DNA of 64,000 nt from Spirosoma arboris (GTDB lineage: Bacteria; Bacteroidota; Bacteroidia; Cytophagales; Spirosomataceae): positions 558,001-622,000 of the forward strand of contig NZ_WPIN01000003.1 in assembly GCF_009754945.1 (NCBI RefSeq), written 5' to 3'. Shown piece by piece: positions 17,156-26,363 of this stretch. The stretch's first letter is position 1. Each line of letters starts with the position of its first letter. A model generated the notes under the pieces. The model did no database searches, was not told the origin of the DNA, and saw only the letters and a list, made by a program, of their open reading frames with translations. A program made the position numbers and the translations under genes.

Positions 17156-18313
17156 CTACCCCAACGGACTCCAGCGCGAACGTGGCTTTTCGGGCGGAGT
17201 TTCTTTTACTTCGTGCTCAATGATAAATACGTTCTGCCCCTTACGCTTGCCAATAAAATCTAGCTGAGCCAGTTTATAAAACACATTCGACAGGGTTCGG
17301 TAAAATGTATCCAGCGACGTAAGCAGTGCCGTTAATTCGGTATGTTCATAAGGTAATTGCAGAGTCGCATTGAGCTGTGCCTCCAACGCACCCGGTGTCA
17401 GATCGGCCCACTCGCCGATGTAGCCAATAAATTCTTCGCGCTCGCGCCCGCTCAGCATGGTCATTACTACCCGCACCGCCTGAATAGGGCGCAACAGCAA
17501 TTCGGCCATTTGAACGGGTGGTTCGTAAGGAATAATCCAACTATAGCGCGTACTGATGTCGCCCAGAATAAAGGCTACGCGTTCTGCCATCAACAGCGTA
17601 CTGCTTTGCAGCGCATTTTTAGGGTCCCTTTCCTTCGTGCGCTGTAAAATTTTATAGGAGTTGGTTTCCAGCGATTCAAGGTGCTTGCCAAACTGCTGAT
17701 GCCATTGCTGAAGTCGGGGAAGGCTATAAACCGAAGTGCAGGCTGGCAGATAATCGGCGTCCTGCTGGACTTCACCATTGCCGTAGCGAACCCGGCCTAC
17801 AATCAGTTGATGGTTGAGTTCGTGGGCGCGCACCTGTGTAGATGGTACTACGTCGAGCCGATAATCGGGGCGAGTATGTGGATGACGCGGGGGAACTTCA
17901 GTAAGGATGGGCTCACCCGTTGGAATTCGATTGAACGGATCGACTGTCAGGAGTACGTCGAACGTTTGCGGTTTACCCGTTTGCAATCCGTAGGTTTCAG
18001 CCAGCGATGCAAACGAAGTTGAACACGTGAGTGAATCGGCTGGGCTGTGGTAGTCAATCCGACCTCCATGAGGACTAATGGCCCGGCAACTCCGCAGGTT
18101 CACCCGAATCTGCTGATTAAAGTCGCACTGAATTTGCACATCAAGGGCATTGTCGGCGGGCAAAATCCCGTACCGAAATCGAGATAGCCCCAATGCGTTG
18201 CTATCGCGCAACTGGTCGTGCATAAAGTTTTCCCACTCGGTAAAATGCCGACGGGCAATCTTCATACCATCAATCCAGTTGACAGGTGGGTAAGTAAGTT
18301 CAGGAACAGTCAT
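17156..18313 (-). CDS. tssK: T6SS baseplate subunit TssK
   Basis: 385 residues. It opens MTVPELTYPPVNWIDGMKIARRHF, close to the TssK start region, where the N-terminal shell binds the TssFG wedge. Lengths and internal beta-rich region (about 40-190) fit, as does the helical middle (about 200-330). TssK links the baseplate to the membrane complex. The gene is followed downstream by tssO and separated from tssG by a hairpin repeat. Confidence 0.83.
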   Translation of the reverse strand: MTVPELTYPPVNWIDGMKIARRHFTEWENFMHDQLRDSNALGLSRFRYGILPADNALDVQIQCDFNQQIRVNLRSCRAISPHGGRIDYHSPADSLTCSTSFASLAETYGLQTGKPQTFDVLLTVDPFNRIPTGEPILTEVPPRHPHTRPDYRLDVVPSTQVRAHELNHQLIVGRVRYGNGEVQQDADYLPACTSVYSLPRLQQWHQQFGKHLESLETNSYKILQRTKERDPKNALQSSTLLMAERVAFILGDISTRYSWIIPYEPPVQMAELLLRPIQAVRVVMTMLSGREREEFIGYIGEWADLTPGALEAQLNATLQLPYEHTELTALLTSLDTFYRTLSNVFYKLAQLDFIGKRKGQNVFIIEHEVKETPPEKPRSRWSPLG

Positions 18314-18331
18314 AATAGAGCGGGCTTTTAT

Positions 18332-18409
18332 GATGTATGATATAGGATGTATGATGTATTCAAAAAGTCAGTCACAATAAAATACATCATATATCTTATA
18401 TCATACATC
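18332..18409. repeat. GATGTATGATATA-type inverted repeat between tssG and tssK
   Basis: The left arm (18332-18360) starts GATGTATGATATAGGATG and the right arm (18381-18409) ends with its complement. The 29-base arms differ at about three positions and enclose a 20-base loop. It lies inside the T6SS operon and has no U-tract. It could attenuate transcription or stabilise an mRNA end. Confidence 0.8.
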
Positions 18410-19345
18410 TTAAACGTATGTTGTAAAATTTAATCGACCCAACGAGTCTTCGTTGGTAAATAAAAAAGCATCGTTAAGTCCCGACGTGTCCAGATCAATC
18501 TGAACGTCAGTGTCTAAGGGTACTAAATAGCCAATCAGCCATTCGATAAGTCGAATCCCGTTACTTCCAGGCATGTAATCGGCGACCCGTTCGCTACGAT
18601 CGATATGCACCGTTATGCGAAGCAATGGCTCCTCGTTAGGCAACCAGCCATCGAACACCGAATTACTGCCTAATTCCCACTGCCCCAGGGCGGGTGTATT
18701 CGCCTGAACCAATGTCATGCCCGGCGCATCGAGTTGTAAACTCACTCGCTCGTCAATCAGTTGGTCGAAACAATTCGTCATGGCGGCCATATCGCCCGAC
18801 ATTTTGTGCATCAGGGGCAATAGGTACAGCAGGCGTTTTGTCTGAGCAGGCGTCAGAAAATCGGGTAAATTCCAGAACCAGGCCAGGGGATCATCGGCCA
18901 GCAACGGGCCGCTATCCGATAAGAACGTTTGTTGTTCCTGCTCGATTCGAACGCGCTGGCGAAAAAACTCCTGTTCAATAGGCAGAAAAAAACGCCGGGC
19001 TGCCTGCTCTCGCTTGCGCTGCACACTCATTTCGCGCAGTATGGCTTCTTTCGAGGCAGATGCGTCATGCGACGTTGGCTGATGAAAGACGCCCTCTGGC
19101 AACAGATCATACAGACCACTACGATTCAACTCTATCTGTAACCAGCGTTGTGATTTATACTGTGTCTCTATCCACTCAGTCCGATCAATATCGCGACCAG
19201 CTGCCCGTTTGAATGCGCCAACTGGATTTATGATGAGATCGTCGAATGAAATACCGTTTTCGAGCATATCAGCCAGCACAGTCTCGGCCCGCAGGTCAGT
19301 CGGCAAGTGATTCAAACGTTCGGCATAGTCGGCTAATGGCTCCAT
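18410..19345 (-). CDS. tssG: T6SS baseplate subunit TssG
   Basis: 311 residues. It begins MEPLADYAERLNHLPTDLRAE and has an N-terminal helical part (about 1-130) with the QKREQAARRFFLPIEQEFF-like region, then a beta-rich C-terminal part with DVQIDLDTSGLNDAFLF. TssG and TssF make the baseplate wedge. Its neighbours are tssF (upstream, 15 bases) and tssK. The family match is judged from length, order and general features; the call is supported mainly by context. Confidence 0.7.
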   Translation of the reverse strand: MEPLADYAERLNHLPTDLRAETVLADMLENGISFDDLIINPVGAFKRAAGRDIDRTEWIETQYKSQRWLQIELNRSGLYDLLPEGVFHQPTSHDASASKEAILREMSVQRKREQAARRFFLPIEQEFFRQRVRIEQEQQTFLSDSGPLLADDPLAWFWNLPDFLTPAQTKRLLYLLPLMHKMSGDMAAMTNCFDQLIDERVSLQLDAPGMTLVQANTPALGQWELGSNSVFDGWLPNEEPLLRITVHIDRSERVADYMPGSNGIRLIEWLIGYLVPLDTDVQIDLDTSGLNDAFLFTNEDSLGRLNFTTYV

Positions 19346-19360
19346 TCAACTAGGTCTTCC

Positions 19361-21226
19361 TTAATTGGGTACGACAATAACTTCATAGGGCAAGGCCGAC
19401 ACTGATTGCGTTTCCAGACTAGTCTGTATTAGTTTAGCCTGTTGCAGCCAATCGGCAGCCGAATACGTACTCCTTGTTGAGGGTTCCAGGCTCACCCGAA
19501 TGCAGCGCTGAAAACCATTGGTAGGCAATGGATCTACACGAAAAGCTCGCTCAACACGCACAGCCTGCAGATGATGCCCCAACTCGGCCTGACACACAAC
19601 TCGTACATCCTCCAGCGTCACAACACGGTTTCGAGTTAGCAAAGCCTTTTTATACTGCGCAATCTTCTCTGATTCCCTCAGGCGTTCTCGTCCACCAGTG
19701 GTGCTGGTCATTAGAAAACCAGAATCTTTGCGAAGCGTATTATCCGAATAGGGACTAAGCCGACTCCCGACTGGCAACCGGTTGGCGGCTTCTCCATCGC
19801 AAGTCCAATACTCGATGAATACGGTTTCGCCCGGTTGTTTAGGTTTGATAATCAGATAGGGAATCGAGTCGCGTTTGCTTGTTTTCTGGTCGACCTTCGC
19901 TTCGAGTCGAGCCAATGCCTGATTCAGTTCCCGAATCACTGACGTCAGAAAATCTTCACCCAATGCAGCAAATGATGCACTTTCATCACGAAGTAAATCC
20001 TGCAAATTGGTCAATGCCTGTCGGGCGTCCCGATCATCGAATCGGTTGACTCCATATTGTACCGTATACGTATCAGCGGCTAAATCCGACAGATCTCCGA
20101 GGGGAATAGCAGTCAGCTGGCGGTTCTGATTTGTTCGAACGTCGCGCATCGCCAAAAAACATCGGTCCGTTTCGAGTGGAATGATATTTAGATTTTGTTG
20201 AAGTCGATAGGTGATCCGATGAAGCCGTCGGTTAACAACCGGACAGCAGTTTAGCCCGACAATCACGCCCGCCAAAGCTTGCGCACTAACAGTATGGGGC
20301 AACCGTAACTCGACCCACCAAAGCGACTCCCGAACTGCACGCAACTCACGCTCGGCAAACCATTGGCCAACCTGGCTTGGATAAGCCTGTCGCTGCAAAC
20401 CGGATGATTTAAAAACGGGGGCTCCCTCAATAGTCACAAAATGGCGTTCATAAACCGACACGGCCTGCTTTTCTACCTTGCCCATAACATCGAATTCACT
20501 TTCTAAACGTGTGTTCGACGTTTTAGCGCTACTTTTTTCAGGTAAACCCATCCGAACGCGTAGCTCCTGACCGCCTAACCACCACGAGCTAGTAGCGGGG
20601 GATGACTGATAGACAGTCCGGTCGGTTTCGGACGCCCAATCGAAAAAGAAAGATAGTCCTTCCAGCGATGTAACGCCCTCGTCCAGATCCAACCCTAGCC
20701 ATAAAGACTGGTAAGGCAATACGGCCGGCGGGCCTTGCCGCTGAGCAATGGGCGTTTTCTGTGTGGGCTCATCTATCCGGTACAGCATTTCGGTTGTAGC
20801 GATGTAGCGGATCGCTCCGTCGATAACCGGATAAGCATCAACGGGAGAGAAAAAAGCTTCCAGTGCATTTGTCGAGTCGGTACGCGTAGCTCCAGCCCGT
20901 TTCAAACACAATTGCGTAGTGGCAGAGAGCGTAGATTTCGACTCCACCGATCGCACCTGAGCAATGCCGAAAGCAGGGCGGGCTACATCAGGCTCCGGAT
21001 GCAACACCTGCGCCAACCGGTCGAGCAATCGGGTTTGGGTATTTCCAATAGCAACTGACACCCGCTCAAACTCAACAGCACAGGCTTCAATAAGCAATGC
21101 CACAAGCGGATCGAAGCTATCGAGGTCTGTCTCGGCGTAGCCCCACAAGTCGGCAGCCCGGCGTAGCATCCGGGCTTTTACCCGCTCACGAGTAAAGCCT
21201 TCAGAAACAAGATCAGTAACGGCCAT
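19361..21226 (-). CDS. tssF: T6SS baseplate subunit TssF
   Basis: 621 residues, as expected for TssF (about 600). N-terminal helical features with DSFDPLVALLIEACAVEFERV and RLLDRLAQVLHPEPDVARPA are the best landmarks of the family: this latter block is the typical TssF motif of early residues. A beta-rich central part and a C-terminal part with QTSLETQSVSALPYEVIVVP follow. It forms the wedge with TssG. Its start is ATG at 21226 and a GTTTCAG-family hairpin lies just upstream. Confidence 0.82.
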   Translation of the reverse strand: MAVTDLVSEGFTRERVKARMLRRAADLWGYAETDLDSFDPLVALLIEACAVEFERVSVAIGNTQTRLLDRLAQVLHPEPDVARPAFGIAQVRSVESKSTLSATTQLCLKRAGATRTDSTNALEAFFSPVDAYPVIDGAIRYIATTEMLYRIDEPTQKTPIAQRQGPPAVLPYQSLWLGLDLDEGVTSLEGLSFFFDWASETDRTVYQSSPATSSWWLGGQELRVRMGLPEKSSAKTSNTRLESEFDVMGKVEKQAVSVYERHFVTIEGAPVFKSSGLQRQAYPSQVGQWFAERELRAVRESLWWVELRLPHTVSAQALAGVIVGLNCCPVVNRRLHRITYRLQQNLNIIPLETDRCFLAMRDVRTNQNRQLTAIPLGDLSDLAADTYTVQYGVNRFDDRDARQALTNLQDLLRDESASFAALGEDFLTSVIRELNQALARLEAKVDQKTSKRDSIPYLIIKPKQPGETVFIEYWTCDGEAANRLPVGSRLSPYSDNTLRKDSGFLMTSTTGGRERLRESEKIAQYKKALLTRNRVVTLEDVRVVCQAELGHHLQAVRVERAFRVDPLPTNGFQRCIRVSLEPSTRSTYSAADWLQQAKLIQTSLETQSVSALPYEVIVVPN

Positions 21227-21236
21227 CTGGTTAATT

Positions 21237-21308
21237 GTTTCAGATTCAAGGTTTCATGGTTAACGTTTTGCAGGCGGAACCTGAAGCATTAACCATGAAA
21301 CCTGAAAC
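21237..21308. repeat. GTTTCAG-family inverted repeat between tssE and tssF
   Basis: The left arm (21237-21263) has GTTTCAGATTCAAGGTTTCA then TGGTTAA; the right arm (21289-21308) has TTAACCATGAAACCTGAAAC. The pairing is about 20 bases. It occurs within the T6SS operon, two bases from the tssE stop. Confidence 0.8.
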
Positions 21309-21309
21309 A

Positions 21310-21741
21310 TTATTCGGTAGAGAGAGGAGCCAAAAACAGGCTGCGCTGAAACGAAAATTGTTCGTTGGTCCGCGCCAATACTCCATCAATCCAAACACTG
21401 AGCCGTCGTTTTACCCGGCGATTTGTTCGATCAAGCTGTATTTCCTGATCCGTTAGATCGACGCGAACCCGCACTTGTGTCAATCGCTTTTCATGTTCAG
21501 CAATCGATGCTTCAATAGATTGGCGAATGTCTTCTTTCCAACGGCTGTTCGCTAGGTTTGAGAAATCCTCATCCCACAAACTGCACCCAAACGATTCATC
21601 AAACCGGGATTCGTTGAAGTGCGTCGTTAACATCAGATACAGGTTTTGAGCGATCGACTGCGGTAGTGAGCAGGTTGGGTGCGATTTGTGCTGCAACACC
21701 TCGTCTAAACGTAACGGCAAGGCATAATAAGGCTGTGGCAT
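21310..21741 (-). CDS. tssE: T6SS baseplate TssE (gp25-like)
   Basis: 143 residues of the gp25/TssE type. SIAQNLYLMLTTHFNESRFDESFGCS matches the conserved early helix-turn of the family, and the middle EDIRQSIEASIAEHEKRLTQVRV is the EPR-containing gp25 core, although the exact EPR triad is not evident. TssE nucleates the sheath on the baseplate. The gene sits 13 bases after the barrel-protein gene. Confidence 0.75.
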   Translation of the reverse strand: MPQPYYALPLRLDEVLQHKSHPTCSLPQSIAQNLYLMLTTHFNESRFDESFGCSLWDEDFSNLANSRWKEDIRQSIEASIAEHEKRLTQVRVRVDLTDQEIQLDRTNRRVKRRLSVWIDGVLARTNEQFSFQRSLFLAPLSTE

Positions 21742-21753
21742 ACCAAACGCGGG

Positions 21754-22695
21754 TTAGAACCGGAACATTAATCCAACACTTAAACCTATGCTATTCATAA
21801 CCACATTGTAACTAGGTGATTGATAGACGTCTAGTCCATCCTGTTTAGTTGTGGTTGAGGTTCCCTGACTACTATATTGGGTAATATAGCTGTAGACAGA
21901 AGGAGCCGTGCCCGTTTTCGTATTGGTTGATTTATACAGATTTTCCTTGGGTTGGAATGACTGGTTGTAGGCAATGACCTCAGCAAAACCACGTAAGCTC
22001 TGGCTCAGGCGAAATTGAATACCCAGTGCAGCCTGATAGCCAATTGCCAGTGAATTTTTTCGGTAATCATTTTGATAAACCGATGCAGTACTGGCTCCAG
22101 AAGTTGGTGCATAGAGGCTAGTTGAATTGACCTGATAATCCATCACTATTCCACCTACCAAACCCAGTCGGTTATATATATAATAACTAGGACGTGACAG
22201 CGCCTTAAATGTAATATTCGGTATGATAGACAGTACTTTAAAGTTTGTACTGGACGAGGAAGTGGACGTGTAGTTAGACGCGTTATAGTTATCACTAGTT
22301 GTTAATGCTGAGCCAAAGAGCATATCGGCATCAATCCCCAAATTAATAAAGTCACTGACGATTAAGCCAATACCAATACCCGCCCGTGGTCCTGCGCCTA
22401 ATCCTGTCGAATTATTTTTGTAGGACGTAGCTGTATTGGTAGGCATCCCGGTAATCGGTAAACTCGTGTAGCTGGTCGAAACCTGCGACCCTGGCGTGAG
22501 CAAACCATAGAAGCCGTAAATCTTAACATAGAAGGGCGATTCAATAGCCGCTTTCGGCATACGCGGAGCATTTTCAGTCGTTACTGGATCATCAGACCGT
22601 TTTATTGTATTCAGTGCAATTGTGGGCTGAGCTTGTGCTGTCGCAAAACTCGCAACCAGCAAAAAAAAGAGAGTGAAGTAGCGATGAGTAGTCAT
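21754..22695 (-). CDS. outer-membrane beta-barrel protein heading the T6SS operon
   Basis: 313 residues from the Met of MTTHRYFTLFFLLVASFATAQA, a clear signal peptide ending ATAQA-Q; the longer frame start at 22728 is not favoured. The mature part has alternating strand segments rich in Gly, Ser and Tyr with a GAGPRAGIGIGL segment and a terminal SIGLSVGLMFRF, an aromatic end typical of outer-membrane barrels. It is co-directional with and 13 bases upstream of tssE, so it is the likely first gene of the T6SS operon. No known T6SSiii component name fits confidently. Confidence 0.72.
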   Translation of the reverse strand: MTTHRYFTLFFLLVASFATAQAQPTIALNTIKRSDDPVTTENAPRMPKAAIESPFYVKIYGFYGLLTPGSQVSTSYTSLPITGMPTNTATSYKNNSTGLGAGPRAGIGIGLIVSDFINLGIDADMLFGSALTTSDNYNASNYTSTSSSSTNFKVLSIIPNITFKALSRPSYYIYNRLGLVGGIVMDYQVNSTSLYAPTSGASTASVYQNDYRKNSLAIGYQAALGIQFRLSQSLRGFAEVIAYNQSFQPKENLYKSTNTKTGTAPSVYSYITQYSSQGTSTTTKQDGLDVYQSPSYNVVMNSIGLSVGLMFRF

Positions 22696-23164
22696 TTGAT
22701 TTATTATTAATCCAGGATACATCAACACACAATTAGCCGCGCCTAAAATCTGGCAACTAACTGTTCACAGGAAGTAGAAAAAGACAAAGTAAATCGTTAA
22801 TCAAACGGCTTCATAGCGTATAACTACGCTTCTCAACAAGCATAAGTCCGGTTTTTAACCGTTTAGAAGCAGATTTTGGCGGTGGGTATACAGATGGATA
22901 ACCGACATAGTAGTTGCCCTTCTGGATCAGTTTCAAATAAAAAAACAAATTAGTGATTTACAGCCGTAAAAACAGCTTTTATTTCTCAGTATACCGAATA
23001 CTATAGGTATATATATTTATAATTTTATTAATATCCTTAACATGTATAATAATAGTTTAATCGTATGCTTTGGTTACCGTTTGCATACTCACCTATCAAT
23101 CGGCCTCCTCATTTAATTATCTTTAGTAGCTCAGCGCTATTTGCTCTAATCACACCATTTAGTC
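22696..23164. other. divergent intergenic region between the T6SS operon and a DUF3592-like gene
   Basis: About 470 bases, AT-rich from 22930 on, that must hold the promoter of the T6SS operon (minus) and of the gene at 23165 (plus). I see no exact TAnnTTTG match on either strand. A possible operator is an inverted repeat GTATGC-N14-GCATAC at 23063-23088. A short hairpin CGGTT-TTT-AACCG lies at about 22852-22864. Function is unproven. Confidence 0.4.
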
Positions 23165-24118
23165 ATGTTCAAAGAACTTCTTTCGTCGCTAGGTCGCCTA
23201 TATAATTTCGTAATTTCATCGATCGTAGCTATCATTCTGGTCATCACGACCTGGGCATTCTGGGGGCTTTATCAAGATTCGCTCCTACAGAGCCAATTTA
23301 TCCGAGAAGGTAAACTCCTCTCGGTTACGGTTGATCAGGCCAATCAGAAGCAACGGTCCTGGCGGGACATACTTGGTAACAGTACCTATCTTACGTTTCC
23401 GTATCAGGGTAAAACCTACACAACGCGCTTTGTAATGGATTCAGGTTATGTTGGCTCCGGCGACCGGGTTAAGTTATTGTATCATCCGGTTTATGATGCG
23501 TTCCGGCAACCAAGAAGCGAAGTTCGTTTTGATAAGGCCGAGCGAAAATCGCGTTTAGTTGAGTGGACGAGTATCCGTGATTTTACGAATGAACATAAGC
23601 TGTTACTCCTGTGCTTTGTTCTTACGACAGCTTCTTTTTTTATGATTTCGGGAGTTATCGTGACCCTTATTCCGCTAACATTCCTACAGGATATAGCTCG
23701 ATTTATTCTTGTTGTAGAGTTATTGATCGCAGCGGTTTTCTTTACGTATGATACCTGGAAATACTTCCAGTATTATCAGCACGTAAAGACTGCTGGGCAA
23801 GAAGTTACGGTTAAGGTACTAGACACCGCGCGCCGATCGAAAGGACGAAATACAAGCTCAAGCTGGAAATGGTATGATTACGACGCCACGGTTCGCTACC
23901 AGCGACAGGAGCGGGTTATTCCTATTAGTGAAGATGATTATGACCATCTTAAGCCCAATGACTCGTTAAAAGCGTTTTACGATGAGTCGGCAAATGATTT
24001 TATGTCTGTAGATTTTTCGCCAGACTATATGCATATTTTCGTACCCCTATTCTTCTGGGGAATCTCGTTGATATTAATTCGCTCTTTTTTTGTCCGGCAA
24101 AATCCCGTAAAGAGGTAA
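23165..24118 (+). CDS. DUF3592-like membrane protein of unknown function
   Basis: 317 residues with an N-terminal helix (about 15-37), two central helices (about 145-170 and 178-200) and a last one (about 290-308). Two extracytoplasmic domains each contain the short beta pattern seen in DUF3592 proteins: YLTFPYQGKTYTTRFV, then VRYQRQERVIPISEDDY, each followed by a VKLLYHP or LKAFYDE line. So the protein looks like an internal duplication. It is convergent with the MFS gene that ends five bases later. No function is assigned. Confidence 0.6.
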   Translation: MFKELLSSLGRLYNFVISSIVAIILVITTWAFWGLYQDSLLQSQFIREGKLLSVTVDQANQKQRSWRDILGNSTYLTFPYQGKTYTTRFVMDSGYVGSGDRVKLLYHPVYDAFRQPRSEVRFDKAERKSRLVEWTSIRDFTNEHKLLLLCFVLTTASFFMISGVIVTLIPLTFLQDIARFILVVELLIAAVFFTYDTWKYFQYYQHVKTAGQEVTVKVLDTARRSKGRNTSSSWKWYDYDATVRYQRQERVIPISEDDYDHLKPNDSLKAFYDESANDFMSVDFSPDYMHIFVPLFFWGISLILIRSFFVRQNPVKR

Positions 24119-24122
24119 TTTT

Positions 24123-25457
24123 TTAAGACACCAGCTTTCCTTCGCTTATATCGGCCTGAGCAGGGGTAGCTATTCGCTCAATTTTACCGACGAGGAAAAT
24201 ATACGAACAGGCGCCAATAAATTCGATTGTACCAATGAAGACTAGTGCTGGCTTAAAACTCCCGCCTTGTATCAGATAACCAATCCCAATTGGCACAACA
24301 ATAGAAGCCAGGTTGCCCATAAAATTGAATACACCACTCGTTAGGCCAATCAGATGTTTAGGAGAGAGAACTGATACAAATATCCAGGAAATCAGGGCCA
24401 TACCGATCCCAAAAAAAGCGAATGACAGGAAAAAGATGACCAATGTATTATTATCCGTGTAATTAGCGCCAACAATGCTTAACGATAAAATAAACCCAAT
24501 AATAATTGGTGCCTTACGGGCCAGACTCACCGATTTTCCCTGGCTGATCAACCAATCGGATAGGAAACCCGATAGTAATAAACCTGCACATGCCGCCAGA
24601 AACGGTATTGATGCCAGATAGCCCGATTTGATAAAGCTTAAATGCCGATATTCCACCAAATAGGTTGGAAACCAGGTCAGAAAAAACCAGAGTGTAGCGT
24701 TGACACAAAACTGCCCGATATAAACACCCCATAACGTCCGGCTCGAAAAAATCAGTTTTATATTGGACCATTGCCAGATATTGGCTTGACCCTTGGTTTG
24801 ATCTTTAGCTCTGAACAAACCTCCTCCTTCTTCAATATAATCCAGCTCGGCTTTATTGACATTTGTACTATCGAGGGGGTCACGATAGAATAGGTACCAG
24901 ACAATTCCCCAAACCAGACCAACCAGACCCGTCCCAATAAACAAACCTCTCCAACCTGCATACACCTGAACCATTGCCAAAACTGGGCTCAGAAAAGCCA
25001 GTCCAATAAACTGCCCAGACACATACATGGCAATGGCCGACGCTCGCTCGTTGTTCGGGAACCATTGAGTTACCACGCGATTATTGATTGGATACGAGGG
25101 AGCTTCCAGTGTACCCGTGGCCAGCCGGAGGAAGAACAGACTGGCAATGCCCCGAACAAGCACATGGGCTAGTGTTACAATTGACCAGGTAATCAAACAG
25201 AAAGCATATAAAATACGAGGCCCAAACCGATCGGCAATCAATCCACCCGGAATCTGCAAAGCCGCATAAGCCCATCCAAAAGCTGATAGAATATAGCCTA
25301 GCTCAATTTTTGACAAGTGAAGGTCCTTGCCAAGGGCTGATGCAGCAACTCCAATATTGGTGCGGTCCAGGTAACTAATCGCTACGTTAACGAATACGAG
25401 TGCCAGCATCCCGTATCGTACTCGAGTTGGTTTAAGTTTGCCGCTTAACTGTTCCAT
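24123..25457 (-). CDS. MFS transporter, anion:cation symporter (ACS) type
   Basis: 444 residues with twelve predicted helices. It has the MFS signature motif DRFGPRIL after helix 2, and DRTNIGVAA after helix 1, which fit the ACS family (phthalate, hexuronate, glucarate transporters). Together with the upstream SDR and isomerase genes, it is inferred to import the sugar acid or oxidised sugar that they convert. It follows the SDR gene after a GTTTCAG-family hairpin. Confidence 0.82.
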   Translation of the reverse strand: MEQLSGKLKPTRVRYGMLALVFVNVAISYLDRTNIGVAASALGKDLHLSKIELGYILSAFGWAYAALQIPGGLIADRFGPRILYAFCLITWSIVTLAHVLVRGIASLFFLRLATGTLEAPSYPINNRVVTQWFPNNERASAIAMYVSGQFIGLAFLSPVLAMVQVYAGWRGLFIGTGLVGLVWGIVWYLFYRDPLDSTNVNKAELDYIEEGGGLFRAKDQTKGQANIWQWSNIKLIFSSRTLWGVYIGQFCVNATLWFFLTWFPTYLVEYRHLSFIKSGYLASIPFLAACAGLLLSGFLSDWLISQGKSVSLARKAPIIIGFILSLSIVGANYTDNNTLVIFFLSFAFFGIGMALISWIFVSVLSPKHLIGLTSGVFNFMGNLASIVVPIGIGYLIQGGSFKPALVFIGTIEFIGACSYIFLVGKIERIATPAQADISEGKLVS

Positions 25458-25480
25458 TTTTTAGATTAGGAGATTTTTTT

Positions 25481-25561
25481 GTTTCAGGTTTCAGGTTTCA
25501 AGTTTCAAGTTGGCTGACGCATAATACTTCCTGCCAGTAACTTGAAACATGAAACCTGGAA
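25481..25561. repeat. GTTTCAGG-family inverted repeat between SDR and MFS genes
   Basis: The left arm (25481-25511) has GTTTCAGGTTTCAGGTTTCA; the right arm (25539-25561) has AACTTGAAACATGAAACCTG. A U-rich stretch TTTTTTT lies at 25474-25480, on the left side, so an mRNA of the minus strand reading leftward could terminate here. Same word family as at 12471 and 21237. Confidence 0.75.
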
Positions 25562-25568
25562 CAATACT

Positions 25569-26354
25569 TTATCTGGCTGTCCAGCCACCGTCAACGGTGA
25601 GCATCGAACCGACCATGAAGGTTCCGGCATCGCTGGCCAGGAAAATGGCAGCTCCCTGAATCTCTCGCAAATGGCCCCAACGCCCTAAAGCAGTGGCCCC
25701 TACCACAAATTTTTTACCTTCTTCGGTATCGGCGATGGGCAGATTCATTTCGGTTAGAAAAGGGCCGGGGCAAATGGCATTGACATTGATATTAAACGGA
25801 GCCATTTCCAACGCCAGAGCGCGGGTCATCTGAACAACCGCCCCTTTGCTGGATGTATAGGGCGTTCGATTGGACAAACCGACCAAACCGAGTGTACTGG
25901 CCAGGTTAATGATACTACCCCGACCAGCTTTTTTCATGAATGGGATTACAGCTCTACAGCAGAGCCAGGTGCCTGTTACGTTCACCTCCATTACCTTATT
26001 AAAATCGTCCGGTGTCAGTTCGTCAATAGCGCCCCGAATGTTAATCCCGGCACTATTGATAAGAATATCGATCTGGCCAAACGTGTCGATTGCCTTTTGG
26101 GCCATCGCTTCCGTTTGTTCGGGGCTTGCGATGTCGGCGCTGAACGAAATGGCTGTAATGCCGAAATCCTGACTCAGTTCCTTTGCTGCGCTTACACCTT
26201 CTTCGGCATTGCGATTGACCAGCATGATGTTGGCTCCTGCCGAAGCCAGGCCAGCAGCCATAGCCAGGCCAAGGCCTTTAGAGCCACCCGTGATGATGGC
26301 CGTTCTTCCACTTAAATTAAATTGACTGACTCCAGGTAGTATTTCTTTACTCAT
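25569..26354 (-). CDS. SDR-family oxidoreductase
   Basis: 261 residues, classical SDR length. The cofactor motif is TGGSKGLGLAMA, the structural motif NSAGI, and the catalytic Tyr-Lys pair lies in TPYTSSK, with the Ser in NLASTLG. The C-terminal SMLTVDGGWTAR is a normal SDR end. The nearest usual functions are gluconate 5-dehydrogenase or 2-deoxygluconate dehydrogenase, but the substrate is not fixed by the sequence. It is co-directional with the isomerase upstream and the transporter downstream. Confidence 0.9.
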   Translation of the reverse strand: MSKEILPGVSQFNLSGRTAIITGGSKGLGLAMAAGLASAGANIMLVNRNAEEGVSAAKELSQDFGITAISFSADIASPEQTEAMAQKAIDTFGQIDILINSAGINIRGAIDELTPDDFNKVMEVNVTGTWLCCRAVIPFMKKAGRGSIINLASTLGLVGLSNRTPYTSSKGAVVQMTRALALEMAPFNINVNAICPGPFLTEMNLPIADTEEGKKFVVGATALGRWGHLREIQGAAIFLASDAGTFMVGSMLTVDGGWTAR

Positions 26355-26363
26355 AAGACTTCT

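Noticed and set aside
18332..18409. Interpretation of the hairpin between tssG and tssK as a normal terminator
   Set aside because: The stem is AT-rich, there is no T-tract after it, and genes on both sides belong to the same operon, so full termination would split the T6SS genes.
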